A DNA stretch of 64,000 nt, from the NCBI GenBank assembly GCA_964345005.1, contig CAYFPQ010000003.1, positions 1-64,000 of the forward strand, read 5' to 3'. This DNA is from JABMPJ01 sp964345005. GTDB taxonomy: Bacteria; Verrucomicrobiota; Kiritimatiellia; UBA8416; JABMPJ01. A program made the position numbers and the translations under genes. The first letter of the stretch is position 1. Each line of letters starts with the position of its first letter. Under the pieces are notes generated by a model that saw only the letters and a program-made list of their open reading frames with translations, was not told the origin of the DNA and did no database searches. Below are positions 1 through 8,574 of this stretch, piece by piece.

Positions 1-219
1 AAAAGACTTATCGGGAAACGGTTGCAGAGCATCCAACCGGATTTTGCGGCAATAGAGAGATCACGTTCCTATTCCTTTGTCAATGGGCACATTTTTGTAT
101 CATCGCAATCGAGCCGAAACAATTTTGATGCCATTCACCCCTTGCTGGGCCCTCCCTCGATTCTTGCACTTGTCCAGTCGTTGGGGCACAGTACGGAGCT
201 GATAACGGAGACAACAGAG

Positions 220-1272
220 ATGCACTGGGATACAGATGACCTGAGGATCGCCGCACTCAACCCGCTGATCCCGCCGGCAATTCTGATGGAGGAATCACCC
301 GTCAGCGACAAAGGATCCGAAACCGTTGCCGTTACGCGACAGGCCATAAGCTCCTGTCTCCGGGGTGAAGCCCAGCGATTGGTTGTCGTGGTGGGCCCCT
401 GCTCCATCCACGATCCCAAAGCGGCGCTGGAGTACGCCGGGCTTCTGAAGGAACAGGCCGAGAGATTTGCAGCCACGCTTCTCGTCATCATGCGGGTCTA
501 CTTCGAGAAACCGCGTACAAGCGTTGGATGGAAGGGATTGATTAACGATCCATCTATCGATGGCAGCTTCAAGATCAACAAGGGGCTCCGGACAGCGCGT
601 GGCCTCCTCTGCGAACTGGCCGACATGGGCTTACCTGCCGGCTGCGAGTTTCTCGACACCATCATGCCGCAGTTCCTGGCCGATCTTGTGAGTTGGGGTG
701 CCATCGGGGCACGCACCACGGAGAGCCAGGTTCACCGTGAGCTGGCATCGGGCATGTCCTGTCCCGTTGGCTTCAAGAACGCGACGAATGGAAACGTACA
801 GGTCGCGGTTGACGCGATCGAGGCGGCACGCCATCCGCACCACTTCCTTTCGGTAACCAAGCAGAGCGTGGCGGCGATCGTCTCTACTCGCGGCAACGAG
901 GACTGCCACGTGATCATGCGCGGCAGCAATGACGGCCCGAACTACGATGCAGAGAGCCTTGCCTCTGCATCATCCCTACTGAAGACGAGCGGGCTTCACC
1001 CCCGCCTGATGGTCGACTGCAGCCACGGTAACAGCGCGAAGGATGCGACCAATCAGCTTGCTGTGGGGGCCGCACTGGCCGAGCGCATCGCGGCGGGCGA
1101 CCCCACGGTGTTCGGCGTCATGATCGAAAGCAATCTCGTGGAAGGACGCCAGGAACCGGCTCAGGGGCAGTCCCTGCTGTACGGACAGAGCATCACCGAT
1201 GCATGTCTTGGATGGGAAGACACCGTCGCCCTTCTGGAAACACTCGCGCAAGCCGCGGGTCAGCGAGACTAG
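220..1272 (+). CDS. 3-deoxy-7-phosphoheptulonate synthase, class I (AroF/G/H type)
   Basis: This enzyme condenses phosphoenolpyruvate with erythrose 4-phosphate, the first step of the shikimate pathway, in the cytoplasm. The 350-residue product starts MHWDTDDLRI and has the E. coli AroG length. Family motifs seen are VVVVGPCSIHDP, RVYFEKPRTSVGWKG, GARTTESQVHRELASG, PVGFKNAT and the C-terminal GQSITDACLGWED. A longer frame runs upstream to a TTG at 22, but family proteins begin near this ATG and a GGAG stands 9 bases before it. The gene ends in a 4-base tail-to-tail overlap with the next gene on the other strand. Which isozyme type (Phe-, Tyr- or Trp-sensitive) cannot be told from sequence alone. 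Confidence 0.95.
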   Translation: MHWDTDDLRIAALNPLIPPAILMEESPVSDKGSETVAVTRQAISSCLRGEAQRLVVVVGPCSIHDPKAALEYAGLLKEQAERFAATLLVIMRVYFEKPRTSVGWKGLINDPSIDGSFKINKGLRTARGLLCELADMGLPAGCEFLDTIMPQFLADLVSWGAIGARTTESQVHRELASGMSCPVGFKNATNGNVQVAVDAIEAARHPHHFLSVTKQSVAAIVSTRGNEDCHVIMRGSNDGPNYDAESLASASSLLKTSGLHPRLMVDCSHGNSAKDATNQLAVGAALAERIAAGDPTVFGVMIESNLVEGRQEPAQGQSLLYGQSITDACLGWEDTVALLETLAQAAGQRD

Positions 1273-1814
1273 AAGTCCCACGTAATGCCGAGCCGGAACA
1301 GCCAGCTATCCATGTCGACAGTCTCGCGCTGAGGCCTGTAGCTGCGTGGGCGCAGATAGTTGAGCCGGGCACCGGCTTCGAGGCTGAGATTATCCCCCAC
1401 GGGCACGAGCAACCCAAACGTGTAGAAGAGCGACAGCTTGTCGCCCACGTTCATGTCATCGAAATTAATGATACTGTAGCCTCCGCCAACACCGGCGTAG
1501 GGCGAAATGGAGTTCAGCTGCCACTGGACGAGGAAAGCAGCCTCCAACTGGGTGCTGCTGTAAGACCCCTTGTACTGCTCTTCATCGATCATGAGGTCGT
1601 AGTCACCGGAGATACGGCTGACCCCCACGTAGGTGGCCAGCATGTCCGAGATGTCGAACATGTGGGAGACGTATCCCCCGACACCATCATCCATGTCACC
1701 GATAGGCGACAATACGCCAATACCAGCACCAACCCGATGTCCTTGCGCCATAACCGGGGAAACCACCATGGCGAACGCAATCGCGATCAAAACAGCTACG
1801 GATACCTTGTGCAT
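1269..1814 (-). CDS. Small outer-membrane beta-barrel protein, function unknown
   Basis: The 181-residue product begins MHKVSVAVLIAIAFAMVV and has a signal peptide ending near VMAQ. The rest is Gly- and aromatic-rich with alternating hydrophobic strands (for example SISPYAGVGGGYSIIN, LSLFYTFGLLVPVGDN) and ends with the aromatic terminus GITWDF, as expected for OmpW/OmpX-type eight-strand barrels inserted by BAM. The start was set 12 codons inside the longest frame because GAGGAGAG precedes it. No specific substrate or binding site is recognisable. It is probably monocistronic. Confidence 0.75.
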   Translation of the reverse strand: MHKVSVAVLIAIAFAMVVSPVMAQGHRVGAGIGVLSPIGDMDDGVGGYVSHMFDISDMLATYVGVSRISGDYDLMIDEEQYKGSYSSTQLEAAFLVQWQLNSISPYAGVGGGYSIINFDDMNVGDKLSLFYTFGLLVPVGDNLSLEAGARLNYLRPRSYRPQRETVDMDSWLFRLGITWDF

Positions 1815-1939
1815 GCTTCTCTCCTCAAGTTCCAGTTCACTCCACGTCACAAAACCGTTGGCAGCAGACTACCGACTGCACCCCGTGAGCGCAAACAGGA
1901 AAATCGGCCCATCACCACGTCAGTCCGTTTCCTCCACTG

Positions 1940-3847
1940 TCAAGACTGCGCAAGAAGAGGAGGCATTGGACATTCAAGCGCATCTGCCACGGCCCGGATG
2001 AGCTCGGCCTCTTCGACCGTTATCCGGTTGTCGGATGCCACACAGTGCACACAGGCATCCAGCACATCCTTGCGCAGCGTATGTGTAGCCCCGACCAATG
2101 TATCGAGTGCACGGTCAACCGAATCAAGCCCGCACGTATCGAGAGGCGCCAGTTTCAACACCTTACCCAGCCGCACTGCACCAGCCTGGAAGGCGCGATC
2201 GGCATCCCCATCCTCGTCCGCCCCCCAGTAGGCCAGACAGGAAAGGAGGGACGTACAGGCGTCCTGCACAGACTCCAACGTCTTGTGATGAATAGCGGTC
2301 GAAGGAACCTTCTCGAACACCGGGGCAAGACCCCTACTCAACATGCGACGCAACGCAAACTCGAACAGATCCACCTGCTGATCGGCCAGCACCAAACTGC
2401 GGACGTTCTCCGAGAACACGGCGTAATCGTCCGGACTCAGAGCGCGCAGCGCCACCACGCTCATATCCGCCACGGGCAGGCGATACTCGGGTCCCATCTG
2501 GTATACGGCGTCACCCAGCGAGTCCATTGCGGCGAGAACGGTCTCTCCTGCATGAGCACGCAGATGCTCCCGCTGTCGGCCGCGCACGTCCTCCTTGCGA
2601 TCCAACAGCAGCGCATAGACCGTTGCCGTGGCACCAACCGGTGTGCGAACGGCCTCATTAATGGCTGCAGGAAGGTTCTCCAGCAAGTGGTGAGCATAGG
2701 TAAGGTGGTCCGCGCCGGGCGCGCCCACGGATGCCACGACCTCATCCGGCTCGACAGCGAAGGACGCCATGCCGCTGACACCCGCCACCTCCGGGGTACC
2801 GCCCGAATGCATCTGAGGCGTCTCCGTGTCCACGCCCTGCAACAGTGAGGCATCGATACGGTCGATACGCTCCTCAAGTGGCGGATGCGTTGCCATAAGT
2901 CCCATGAGCGAGTTGCGCAATCCATTGGCAAAGAAGAAATGACTGGCCTCTTCCGCGTGCGAGTTCGCGATGCGAGATCCTTCCGACCAACCTCCGATCT
3001 TCCTGAGCGCGCCGCCGATTCCCTGTGGGTTGCGCGTGAACTGGACCGCCGACGCATCGGCAAGGAACTCTCGTTGCCGGGACACGGCGCTCTTGATGAG
3101 TTTGCCGAAGAAGACACCGATATAGCCGACCGCCATCAGCACCAACCCCAACACCACGATAGGAAGGTTCCCGCTCTCCTTGCTGCTGGAAAAACGACTG
3201 CGATGGCGCGCCCCCGCGGTGGCACGTACGATGCCATAGCCAATCAGGGCAATCACAAGAATGCCGTGGAGCACACCGATGAGCCGGATGTTGAGACGCA
3301 TGTCGCCGTTGAGGATGTGGCTGAACTCGTGCGCCATGACGCCCTGCAGCTCGTCACGCGATAGCTGCTCGATGCTACCTCGCGTAACGCCGATCACAGC
3401 GCTTGAGGGCGAAAGTCCGGCCGCAAACGCGTTGATCGAAGCATCCTCCATGAGGAATACCGGAGGAACAGGAACACCGGAGGCGATGGCCATCTCCTCG
3501 ACCACGTTAAGTACCTTGCGCTGCTGCGGCTTCTTCGTTCCCGGATCGATCAGCTTACCGCCCAACATACGCGCCACGGCTTCGCCGCCGGAGGATAGCT
3601 GCGCAACCTTATAAAGCGTACCGATAAGCACCACCGCCAGCGTGCCGCCTATCACCCATAGCGCCAACACGGGGTTCCATAGCTGTGCGACCTCAACACC
3701 GTCCCCGGCCCTGGCCTTCGCACCAAGAAACGTGAAGGCGAAGGCAAGGTAGACCCCTACGATAATCAAGGCCACGGCAAGCGCGTAGTACGCCACCAGC
3801 AGCGACGTCTTGCGCCGCGCAACATCCTGGCTTTCGAAGAAGTCCAT
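1940..3847 (-). CDS. M48 family membrane metallopeptidase with long C-terminal extension
   Basis: A zinc metallopeptidase of the M48 (HtpX/Ste24) group, 635 residues. Two membrane helices near residues 15-45 and 58-80 precede the catalytic motif HEFSH (H173, E174, H177); the third zinc ligand is E260 in SRQREFLADAS, and two further hydrophobic helices lie near 185-250. HtpX is about 290 residues; here roughly 300 more follow, without a clear family match but helical and ending in a Cys-containing segment. It lies 19 bases downstream of lemA, a pairing common in bacteria and taken to mean joint function in membrane-protein quality control. Substrate is unknown. Confidence 0.88.
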   Translation of the reverse strand: MDFFESQDVARRKTSLLVAYYALAVALIIVGVYLAFAFTFLGAKARAGDGVEVAQLWNPVLALWVIGGTLAVVLIGTLYKVAQLSSGGEAVARMLGGKLIDPGTKKPQQRKVLNVVEEMAIASGVPVPPVFLMEDASINAFAAGLSPSSAVIGVTRGSIEQLSRDELQGVMAHEFSHILNGDMRLNIRLIGVLHGILVIALIGYGIVRATAGARHRSRFSSSKESGNLPIVVLGLVLMAVGYIGVFFGKLIKSAVSRQREFLADASAVQFTRNPQGIGGALRKIGGWSEGSRIANSHAEEASHFFFANGLRNSLMGLMATHPPLEERIDRIDASLLQGVDTETPQMHSGGTPEVAGVSGMASFAVEPDEVVASVGAPGADHLTYAHHLLENLPAAINEAVRTPVGATATVYALLLDRKEDVRGRQREHLRAHAGETVLAAMDSLGDAVYQMGPEYRLPVADMSVVALRALSPDDYAVFSENVRSLVLADQQVDLFEFALRRMLSRGLAPVFEKVPSTAIHHKTLESVQDACTSLLSCLAYWGADEDGDADRAFQAGAVRLGKVLKLAPLDTCGLDSVDRALDTLVGATHTLRKDVLDACVHCVASDNRITVEEAELIRAVADALECPMPPLLAQS

Positions 3848-3866
3848 GGCAGACCGAATGCGCTGG

Positions 3867-4454
3867 CTAGAACTCGACCTTTACGGCTTCACGTTCGGCT
3901 TCGGACGAGACCTCGAAGAGCGCGGCCTCACCGAACCCAAGAGCACCGGCAATCAGTACCGTCGGGAAAGTCTCCCGCGCCGTGTTGTAGACCATGACCG
4001 CATCGTTGTAGGCTTGGCGGGAAAACGCGATCTTGTTCTCGGTTGAGGTCAGCTCCTCCATAAGCTGCGACATATTCTGGTTAGCTTTCAGATCGGGATA
4101 GCTCTCGACCAGGGCGAACAGCTTACCCATGGCGCCGGTCAGGGCCGCCTCGGCGCCCAGGAGCCCGGCCATGGCAGTCGGTTCGCCGGGGGCAGCGGCG
4201 GCCTTCTCGTTCGCGGATGCGGCCTGGTTGCGTGCCGCGATAACCGCTTCGAGCGTCTCGCGCTCGTGTTGCATGTAGGCCTTGGCTGTCTCAACCAGGT
4301 TGGGCACCAGGTCATAACGCCGTTTGAGTTGCACGTCAATCTGGGCGAAGGCGTTCTTGAAACGGTTCTTGAGCCGGACCAGCTTGTTGTACAAGCCGGC
4401 AACGACCAAACCCAAAACCACAACAACGGCAATAACGATGAGTAATGGAAGCAT
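3867..4454 (-). CDS. lemA: LemA family protein
   Basis: A 195-residue membrane-anchored protein of the LemA family. One N-terminal helix (residues 1-22, LLIVIAVVVVLGLVVAGLY) is followed by the family signature NKLVRLKNRFKNAFAQIDVQ and KRRYDLVPNLVETAKAYMQHE, then a long helical region with YPDLKANQNM and ENKIAFSRQAYNDAV. LemA proteins form helical bundles exposed on the periplasmic side; their biochemical role is not settled. AAGGAGTG precedes the start. It is first in a two-gene operon with the M48 peptidase, and LemA-M48 pairs are frequent, so a joint envelope-stress role is a reasonable inference. Confidence 0.92.
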   Translation of the reverse strand: MLPLLIVIAVVVVLGLVVAGLYNKLVRLKNRFKNAFAQIDVQLKRRYDLVPNLVETAKAYMQHERETLEAVIAARNQAASANEKAAAAPGEPTAMAGLLGAEAALTGAMGKLFALVESYPDLKANQNMSQLMEELTSTENKIAFSRQAYNDAVMVYNTARETFPTVLIAGALGFGEAALFEVSSEAEREAVKVEF

Positions 4455-4513
4455 GGCACACTCCTTATGTCAGGAGTCACCATAACGAAAGAGAATGGGG
4501 TTCACAACGGCAA

Positions 4514-4723
4514 TCACCGTCGGCCATCATGAATCATTTCGCTGGAAACACGGGCATTGGCAATCACGCCCACCAGCAGGAGAGAGCCGCCTATGCAGCC
4601 AACATACAGGGCCGTCTGCCCACTTATGTCGACCAGGCTCAATAGCAGAGCGAAAAGCACGAGAATAAAACCAAGGACACTCGCCGATGCCGCGCCTGCC
4701 TGCCTTCGTTCGAGCCTACCCAT
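4514..4723 (-). CDS. Small two-helix membrane protein, unknown function
   Basis: A 69-residue product starting MGRLERRQAG with two predicted membrane helices (VLGFILVLFALLLSLVDIS and ALYVGCIGGSLLLVGVIANA) and charged ends. The longest frame extends to 4903, but the extra 60 residues overlap the next gene's upstream region and look non-coding; AAGGAAACT stands before the chosen ATG. It lies upstream of lemA in the same orientation with 59 bases between, so it may belong to that operon. No family recognised. Confidence 0.55.
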   Translation of the reverse strand: MGRLERRQAGAASASVLGFILVLFALLLSLVDISGQTALYVGCIGGSLLLVGVIANARVSSEMIHDGRR

Positions 4724-4884
4724 GGCTAATAGTTTCCTTGTACTTACCTCTACCTTCAACCTAGAGTATACGCCGCAGGATGCGGGCTGGATATAGTGCT
4801 TTGGTCCCATGCCGGCAGGGCCGCAGAGGTACACCAGATAAGGGCCCCCGAAAGAGATGCTGAAATCATGGAGTTGTGTGACTG

Positions 4885-5535
4885 ATGGGTGATTCTGCTC
4901 CAACCGTGAAAGAGGAAAGATCCGTCTACGTTGTTGATGACGAGGACTCCGTGCGCTCAGGAATGGCCAAGCTGCTTCTTTCTGAGGGATACAACGTCAG
5001 AACGTTCGACTCTGCCGAGGCGTTTCTCGACAAGGGCATCGACGACCAGATCGCCTGCGTCGTTCTCGATCTTCAGATGCCCGGCCTGAGCGGATTGGAA
5101 CTCCAGGAACACCTGCTCCAGGTCGGTCGTGAGTTGCCTATTGTCTTTGTCACGGGGCACGGCGAAATTCCAGACAGCGTGCGCGCTATGAAACAGGGCG
5201 CCATCGATTTTCTGTCTAAACCTTTCATCCCCACTGCCCTGCTCGATGCCGTCGCCCAGGCAATCGAGAAAGGCAAGCACCTCAACGCGGAACGTGCCGC
5301 TGCCAGGCGAATCCAGGAACGCGTGGACCGCTTGACCCCAAGAGAACATGAAGTCATGCGCCATGTCGTCGCGGGATTGCTCAACAAGCAGATTGCCTCC
5401 GCTTTGAGCATCAGCGAGAAGACTATCAAGATCCATCGTGCCCGTGTCATGTCGAAGATGGAAGTCACATCGGTTGCAGACCTCGTTCGTGACACGGAAC
5501 GCGTCGGGGTAGAGCCAGCCAAACCATCGCTATAG
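4885..5535 (+). CDS. FixJ/NarL-type response regulator (receiver + LuxR HTH)
   Basis: A 216-residue two-component transcription regulator. The receiver domain (about 12-130) has the acidic pair in VYVVDDED, phosphoacceptor D62 in VVLDLQMPG, the switch residue in VFVTGHGE and K in FLSKPF. After a short helical linker the LuxR-type helix-turn-helix (about 150-205) shows LTPREHEVMRHVVAG and LSISEKTIKIHRARVMSKM. The family position is FixJ/TtrR/NodW. No histidine kinase is adjacent, so the cognate sensor is encoded elsewhere. It is followed after 25 bases by the prenyl synthase in the same direction, so cotranscription is possible. Confidence 0.9.
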   Translation: MGDSAPTVKEERSVYVVDDEDSVRSGMAKLLLSEGYNVRTFDSAEAFLDKGIDDQIACVVLDLQMPGLSGLELQEHLLQVGRELPIVFVTGHGEIPDSVRAMKQGAIDFLSKPFIPTALLDAVAQAIEKGKHLNAERAAARRIQERVDRLTPREHEVMRHVVAGLLNKQIASALSISEKTIKIHRARVMSKMEVTSVADLVRDTERVGVEPAKPSL

Positions 5536-5560
5536 AGCACTGCTCACGGATCGCCGTCTC

Positions 5561-6418
5561 ATGTTTGACCTGAACAACTATCTATCCGAGCGCCGCTCCC
5601 AGGTGGAGACAGCCCTCGACCGGTTTCTTCCAGACGCAGACACACAGCCTGGCGTGCTCCACGAGGCAATGCGCTATGCCGTGTTCACCGGAGGGAAGCG
5701 GCTACGTCCTATCCTGTGCATGGCTGCGGCGGAAGCGTGTGGTGGTGAAGCCGACGCGGCCCTCCTGCCCGGCTGTGCTGTCGAGGTGCTTCATACCTAC
5801 ACACTGGTGCACGATGACCTGCCGTGCATGGACGACGATGATGAGCGTCGAGGCAAGCCCACCGTGCACGTGGCTTTCGGCGAGACCAACGCGGTCCTGG
5901 CTGGCGACGCGTTGCAGGCGCTGGCTTTTGAACTGGTCGGCCGCACGCCATCGACGAACCGGTGGAGCGCATCCGATTTCGTGAAGGAACTCGCCATTGC
6001 CGCGGGCAGCAAAGGGGTTGTGGGAGGACAGGTGGCTGACCTTGGAGTGGCCGGACGCAGGCCGTCGACCGAAGAGATCGCCTTTATCCATGAGCACAAG
6101 ACGGCTGATCTCTTCCGTGCCGCGCTCCGTCTGGGCGCCATGGCCGCCAACGGTTCGGCTGAACGCGTAGAGGCACTGGGTCGCTACGCACTCGCCCTGG
6201 GGCTGGCCTTCCAGATCACGGACGACCTTCTGGATGCGCCGACAACTGACACCGCTCCCGCCGAAGCATCCTACCTCAGCGTAGCCGATCAAGCCTCCGC
6301 ACAGGCGGAAGCCGAAAAGCTGGCAGCCGATGCCATCCAAACGCTCTCCGTGTGCGAGACCGAGGGAGCCCAGCCGCTCGCAGCCATCGCGCGGTATGTT
6401 CCCAACCGGACTCACTAG
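5561..6418 (+). CDS. ispA: Short-chain polyprenyl diphosphate synthase (farnesyl diphosphate synthase type)
   Basis: Makes geranyl/farnesyl diphosphate from isopentenyl and dimethylallyl diphosphate. The 285-residue protein has GGKRLRP (44-50), the first Asp-rich motif in LVHDDLPCMDDDDERRG (D85, D86, D91, D92, with the two-residue insertion typical of bacterial FPP synthases), GDALQALAFEL, KTADLF and the second Asp-rich motif DDLLD (221-225). After DDLLD the loop that normally carries a G-K and a D-x-x-x-G-K-x-T-Y element is shortened to about ten residues (APTTDTAPAEASYL), losing the usual lysines. Chain length of product is inferred from family only. Confidence 0.85.
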   Translation: MFDLNNYLSERRSQVETALDRFLPDADTQPGVLHEAMRYAVFTGGKRLRPILCMAAAEACGGEADAALLPGCAVEVLHTYTLVHDDLPCMDDDDERRGKPTVHVAFGETNAVLAGDALQALAFELVGRTPSTNRWSASDFVKELAIAAGSKGVVGGQVADLGVAGRRPSTEEIAFIHEHKTADLFRAALRLGAMAANGSAERVEALGRYALALGLAFQITDDLLDAPTTDTAPAEASYLSVADQASAQAEAEKLAADAIQTLSVCETEGAQPLAAIARYVPNRTH

Positions 6419-6516
6419 TAGCACAGGTTGCGTTTCACCAAAAAAGTCACTTGACCCTCCGCGCCGATGATGCAAAAAGGGCTGTGAACTGAACAGTCTG
6501 CCAGGGAGTATGCGTT

Positions 6517-6918
6517 ATGACAGAGCCAGCGGATGCAAGGTTTACACCAAAGCATGAGTGGGTTCGCGTTGACGGTGACGAGCTAGTTGTTGGTGCCAGC
6601 GACTACGTCCCGCACCACCTTTCTGATGTTATCCACGTCGAATTGCCAGAGCCTGACGACCATCACTACGAAGAAGGTGAAGAGCTCTTGGTGCTGGAGT
6701 CGCTGGAAGACGCCATGGACTTGCACGCGCCCGTGTCGGGCACCGTTGTCGGCGTCAACCACAAGCTGCACCACAAGCCAGAGCTGATCAACGAAGACCC
6801 CTACGGTGCCGGATGGCTGCTGCGAATGCAGCCTGACAACATCAAGGACGTCGAGCACCTGATGGACTACCACGAGTACGAAGTCGGTCTGCCGCCCGAT
6901 CACGACGAGCATGATTGA
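6517..6918 (+). CDS. Glycine cleavage H-like protein lacking the lipoyl lysine
   Basis: A 133-residue protein with the GcvH fold signature: FTPKHEWVRVDGDELVVGASDY near the start, APVSGTVVGVN (71-81) and ELINEDPYGAGWLLRM (89-104). In GcvH the swinging lipoyl arm sits on the lysine of the E-S-V-K-A motif; here the aligned segment is LESLEDAMDLHAPVSG, with Glu64 at the lysine position, so it cannot carry lipoate in the normal way. The protein is rich in His and acidic residues, especially at the C-terminus (PPDHDEHD). No gcvT or gcvP is nearby; it overlaps plsY by 8 bases. It is best treated as a GcvH paralogue of unknown role, not as a glycine-cleavage component. Confidence 0.85.
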   Translation: MTEPADARFTPKHEWVRVDGDELVVGASDYVPHHLSDVIHVELPEPDDHHYEEGEELLVLESLEDAMDLHAPVSGTVVGVNHKLHHKPELINEDPYGAGWLLRMQPDNIKDVEHLMDYHEYEVGLPPDHDEHD

Positions 6919-7558
6919 TACGCACATTCTTATCGGGTCCACCATTGCCGCCTACCTGCTTGGGTCCACTCCCTTCGGCTACATCGTCGCCAAGGCCAAG
7001 GGGGTCGATATACGTACCGTGGGCAGCGGCAACATCGGTGCAACCAACGTCTTTCGAAGCGTCAGCAAAGGGTGGGGAATCTTCACCTTTGCCTGTGATT
7101 TTCTAAAGGGGCTCTTACCGGTCCTGCTGCTTCCCCTGCTCGCGACTGAACTCGGTTTCACAGGGTCCTCCGATGGGCTGGAGCTGCTCTGCGGCACAGG
7201 GGCAATTGCCGGACATAACTGGCCGGTGTTCCTTCGGTTCAAGGGCGGCAAAGGAGTTGCGACGAGTGCCGGTGCCGTTCTGGGAATCGCGCCGGCCGCC
7301 GTCGGCCTCGGCCTGGCCGTGTGGGCCGTCTGTTTTGTCCTGCTCCGATATGTCTCACTGGCCTCCATGCTGGCCGCCGTGACCATCGCGATCGGGGCTT
7401 GGATCATGGGCCCCGTCCGCAACCAGTCATCCGCGCTGGTCCCGACTGCCATGAGTGTGATGGCTGCTTTGATCGTCCTGCGTCATCACGCCAACATCAG
7501 GCGGCTGCTGTCCGGCACCGAGAACCGGTTCACCTCTAAAAGGGACAAGTCGTCATGA
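6911..7558 (+). CDS. plsY: Glycerol-3-phosphate acyltransferase PlsY
   Basis: Transfers an acyl group from acyl phosphate to glycerol 3-phosphate, the first acylation of phospholipid synthesis, at the inner membrane. The 215-residue protein has the three PlsY motifs: YLLGSTPFGYIVAK, GSGNIGATNVFR and the loop HNWPVFLRFKGGKGVAT, with about five to six membrane helices between. The start overlaps the GcvH-like gene by 8 bases and the stop overlaps gpsA in an ATGA. Linkage to gpsA, which makes its substrate, supports the call. Confidence 0.96.
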   Translation: MIDTHILIGSTIAAYLLGSTPFGYIVAKAKGVDIRTVGSGNIGATNVFRSVSKGWGIFTFACDFLKGLLPVLLLPLLATELGFTGSSDGLELLCGTGAIAGHNWPVFLRFKGGKGVATSAGAVLGIAPAAVGLGLAVWAVCFVLLRYVSLASMLAAVTIAIGAWIMGPVRNQSSALVPTAMSVMAALIVLRHHANIRRLLSGTENRFTSKRDKSS

Positions 7559-8556
7559 TGAGTAAACGCGTGACGGTCGTCGGCGACGGTGGGTGGGGAA
7601 CGGCACTTGCCCTTGTGCTCCATGGCAACGGCCATGATGTAACCGTGTGGGGACCGTTCGATGACGTTATCGACAGGGTAGCCGCTTCGCGGGAGAACGA
7701 CACCTACCTCCCCGGCATCCCGCTTCCGGAGGGGATTGTCTGGACCGCGGATCGTCGGCAGGCGGCGCGAGACTGCGAGATCGCGGTTCTGGCCGTTCCC
7801 ACCCGGTTTTTCCGTCGAGTCCTTGAGTCCTTTGCCGGCATGTTCCCGGACGATTGCCGCTTTGTGAGCGTGGCGAAGGGCCTCGACCAGGCCTCGCACG
7901 AACGCATGAGCGTGGTGGCTCGGAACATCCTGAGGTCCACCAGTGTTGCCGCGCTGTCGGGGCCAAGCCATGCCGAGGAGGTGGCGCGTGGGATACCCAC
8001 GGCCGTCGTGATGGCATCCGAGGACCGCGAGCTGAGCCAGGAACTGCAGCAGGTTTTCGCCGCATCGCTGTTTCGCGTATACTCATCCGACGATGTCATC
8101 GGGGTGGAGCTGGGCGGTGCGCTCAAGAACGTGATCGCCATCGCGGTGGGTATGGCTGACGGCCTCGGCTTCGGGGACAACACACGGGCCGCACTCATTA
8201 CGCGTGGCCTGGCAGAGATGACGCGCCTGGGCGTTGCCCTCGGCGCCAGCCCCACTACGTTTGCCGGGCTAAGCGGCATGGGCGACCTGATCGTCACCTG
8301 CACCAGCCAACACAGCCGTAATCGAGGTGTCGGCGAGCGCATCGGCCGCGGCGAGCCCGTGGCCGACATCATGGACGGATTCAAGCAGGCAGTCGAGGGC
8401 GTCTGGAACTGTGCGGCCGCGTCGGAGCTGGCAGCGGCCCTCTGCGTCGACGTTCCGGTCACGCGCGAGGTCTACGCCATCGTCCACCAGAACAAGTCGC
8501 CCCAAGATGCGGTGCACTCGCTTCTCGAGCGGGACCTTAAGTCAGAGCACATGTAG
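7555..8556 (+). CDS. gpsA: Glycerol-3-phosphate dehydrogenase [NAD(P)+]
   Basis: Reduces dihydroxyacetone phosphate to sn-glycerol 3-phosphate for phospholipid synthesis. The 333-residue protein begins with the Rossmann motif VTVVGDGGWGTALALVL (the usual form has GxGxWG), then SVAKGL, ALSGPSHAEEVA, and the catalytic-domain motif GVELGGALKNVIAIAVG and RGLAEMTRLG with GLSGMGDLIVTC and SRNRGVG. It is translationally coupled to plsY (ATGA overlap), so the product feeds the acyltransferase directly. The next gene, yidC, converges on it 18 bases away, with no obvious terminator between them. Confidence 0.97.
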   Translation: MMSKRVTVVGDGGWGTALALVLHGNGHDVTVWGPFDDVIDRVAASRENDTYLPGIPLPEGIVWTADRRQAARDCEIAVLAVPTRFFRRVLESFAGMFPDDCRFVSVAKGLDQASHERMSVVARNILRSTSVAALSGPSHAEEVARGIPTAVVMASEDRELSQELQQVFAASLFRVYSSDDVIGVELGGALKNVIAIAVGMADGLGFGDNTRAALITRGLAEMTRLGVALGASPTTFAGLSGMGDLIVTCTSQHSRNRGVGERIGRGEPVADIMDGFKQAVEGVWNCAAASELAAALCVDVPVTREVYAIVHQNKSPQDAVHSLLERDLKSEHM

Positions 8557-8574
8557 CAACGGCACAACCCCGTG

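Noticed and set aside
77..103. TTGTCA and TATCAT as a promoter for the DAHP synthase gene
   Set aside because: The spacer is 15 bases and the -10 is imperfect; it may be real but was not strong enough to list.
1203..2231. 342-residue plus-strand frame across the beta-barrel and M48 genes
   Set aside because: Composition is that of a shadow frame; both minus-strand genes have motifs and ribosome-binding sites.
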